Source of the DNA: Verrucomicrobiales bacterium
GTDB lineage: Bacteria > Verrucomicrobiota > Verrucomicrobiae > Limisphaerales > UBA9464
NCBI GenBank assembly: GCA_005789375.1
Contig: SXXZ01000372.1
Location: 1-5,971, forward strand
Length of the DNA stretch: 5,971 nt
Direction of reading: 5' to 3'
Shown here: positions 5,422 to 5,971 of the stretch, piece by piece
Numbering within the stretch: the first letter of the stretch is position 1
Layout of the letters: each line of letters begins with the position of its first letter
Program-made: the position numbers and the translations under genes
The notes under the pieces: model-generated
What the model saw: the letters and a program-made list of their open reading frames with translations, nothing else
What the model was told of the DNA's origin: nothing
Databases searched by the model: none

Positions 5422-5547
5422 ACTTTGCCGGAGAATGCCCTCAGATGGTTCCAAATAAAAGGGAGAGACCGAAAAATCCAGGTGACAACCGGTGAGCGCC
5501 TCAAAGGAGATATCGGTGGGCTATCCGTGTCAGCGCGTGGTTGGCCT

Positions 5548-5971
5548 CTACGCGGAACGGCCCCAGAGCTCGTAGTGATACAAAGCTGCCACGGCCAAGG
5601 AATGGCGGACACGCCCTCCAGTGACCAGTGCAGAAATCTCAGAAATCGGAAACAGGCGCACGGCAATGTCTTCGGAGTCATCCAACTCCAACTCGCCGAC
5701 CCGCCGGCAATTCCGCACCAAGACCGTTCGACACCGATTGCTCTGGATGGCCGAATTGGGCAGCACGCAACCGATCTCGATGGCTCCGTCGCCCACGTAG
5801 CCAGTTTCTTCACGCAATTCCCGAAGGCCAGCAGCCACAGAATCGATCTCGCCTGGGTCCATGATGCCGCCAGGAACTTCTAATTCCACCGCCGCAACGC
5901 CATGCCGGAACTGCTCTACCAAAATCAGTTCATTCTCTGCGGTAATGGCGATGACATTCACCCAATCCGAA
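5548..5971 (-). CDS. NUDIX hydrolase, ADP-ribose pyrophosphatase-like (5' partial)
   Basis: Metal-dependent hydrolase of nucleoside diphosphates linked to another group; ADP-ribose or a nucleotide sugar is the likely substrate type. The visible 140 residues run from the window edge, with the first full codon at 5970, to TAG at 5548. The reading begins SDWVNVIAIT and continues VEQFRHG, matching the strand pair before the catalytic helix in ADP-ribose pyrophosphatase-like members. Such proteins usually have another 35-50 residues in front, so the true start lies beyond the window; a GTG at 5961 should not be taken as the start. The Nudix box starts at GGIMDPGE (visible residues 34-41) and ends RELREETGY (50-58), keeping the metal-binding glutamates. 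One extra residue lies between Glu41 and Arg50 compared with the classic G-x5-E-x7-RE spacing. NSAIQSNRC follows, a motif I associate with this subgroup. The exact substrate cannot be told. Confidence 0.88.
   Translation of the reverse strand, partial: SDWVNVIAITAENELILVEQFRHGVAAVELEVPGGIMDPGEIDSVAAGLRELREETGYVGDGAIEIGCVLPNSAIQSNRCRTVLVRNCRRVGELELDDSEDIAVRLFPISEISALVTGGRVRHSLAVAALYHYELWGRSA

Noticed and set aside
5323..5883. 186-codon + strand open frame
   Set aside because: It is antisense to both iscX and the NUDIX gene, which have clear family signatures.

Overview
The window is a GC-rich bacterial chromosomal segment carrying housekeeping-type genes. Five protein-coding genes can be supported: malate dehydrogenase (mdh, +), transcription termination factor Rho (rho, -), a LarA-family nickel-pincer racemase/epimerase (+), the small iron-sulfur-linked protein IscX (-) and a partial NUDIX hydrolase (-). 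A tRNA-His(GTG) gene lies on the + strand. I see no phage, transposon, CRISPR or plasmid signature. The taxon is uncertain. An SF1-type malate dehydrogenase, a Rho with a long Gly/Gln/Asn-rich N-terminus and the apparent lack of Shine-Dalgarno sequences before the complete genes give me a weak impression of a Verrucomicrobiota/PVC-like bacterium, but nothing in the sequence proves this.

Layout. Positions 1-343 are largely non-coding, apart from a possible few-residue gene tail at the left edge; two hairpins sit 65-113 nt before mdh. mdh (344-1333, +) and rho (3048 to 1453, -) converge on a strong hairpin with A and T tracts on both sides (1368-1400), which should terminate transcription from both. 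rho and larA diverge from a 220-bp intergenic region that contains an A-tract near-palindrome and a 16-bp operator-like inverted repeat. larA (3269-4549, +) is followed by weak terminator-like hairpins, then a candidate promoter, tRNA-His (4759-4834) and a good intrinsic terminator. A 350-bp gene-free stretch (4871-5220) between the converging tRNA and iscX holds short repeats and a stem with two alternative pairings. At the right edge a NUDIX gene (5' end cut off by the window) and iscX lie in the same orientation on the - strand, 126 bp apart.

Function. The genes do not form one pathway. mdh serves central carbon metabolism; the LarA relative probably interconverts stereoisomers of a 2-hydroxyacid, and malate is only one of many conceivable substrates. 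rho is a global transcription factor. IscX is usually tied to the Isc Fe-S machinery, yet no isc gene is visible here.

I do not see a convincing new multi-gene system. The points most worth following are the disordered N-terminal domain of Rho, which replaces the usual N-terminal helical domain; the lone larA beside a palindromic operator-like site; the lone iscX; and the structured gene-free stretch after tRNA-His.
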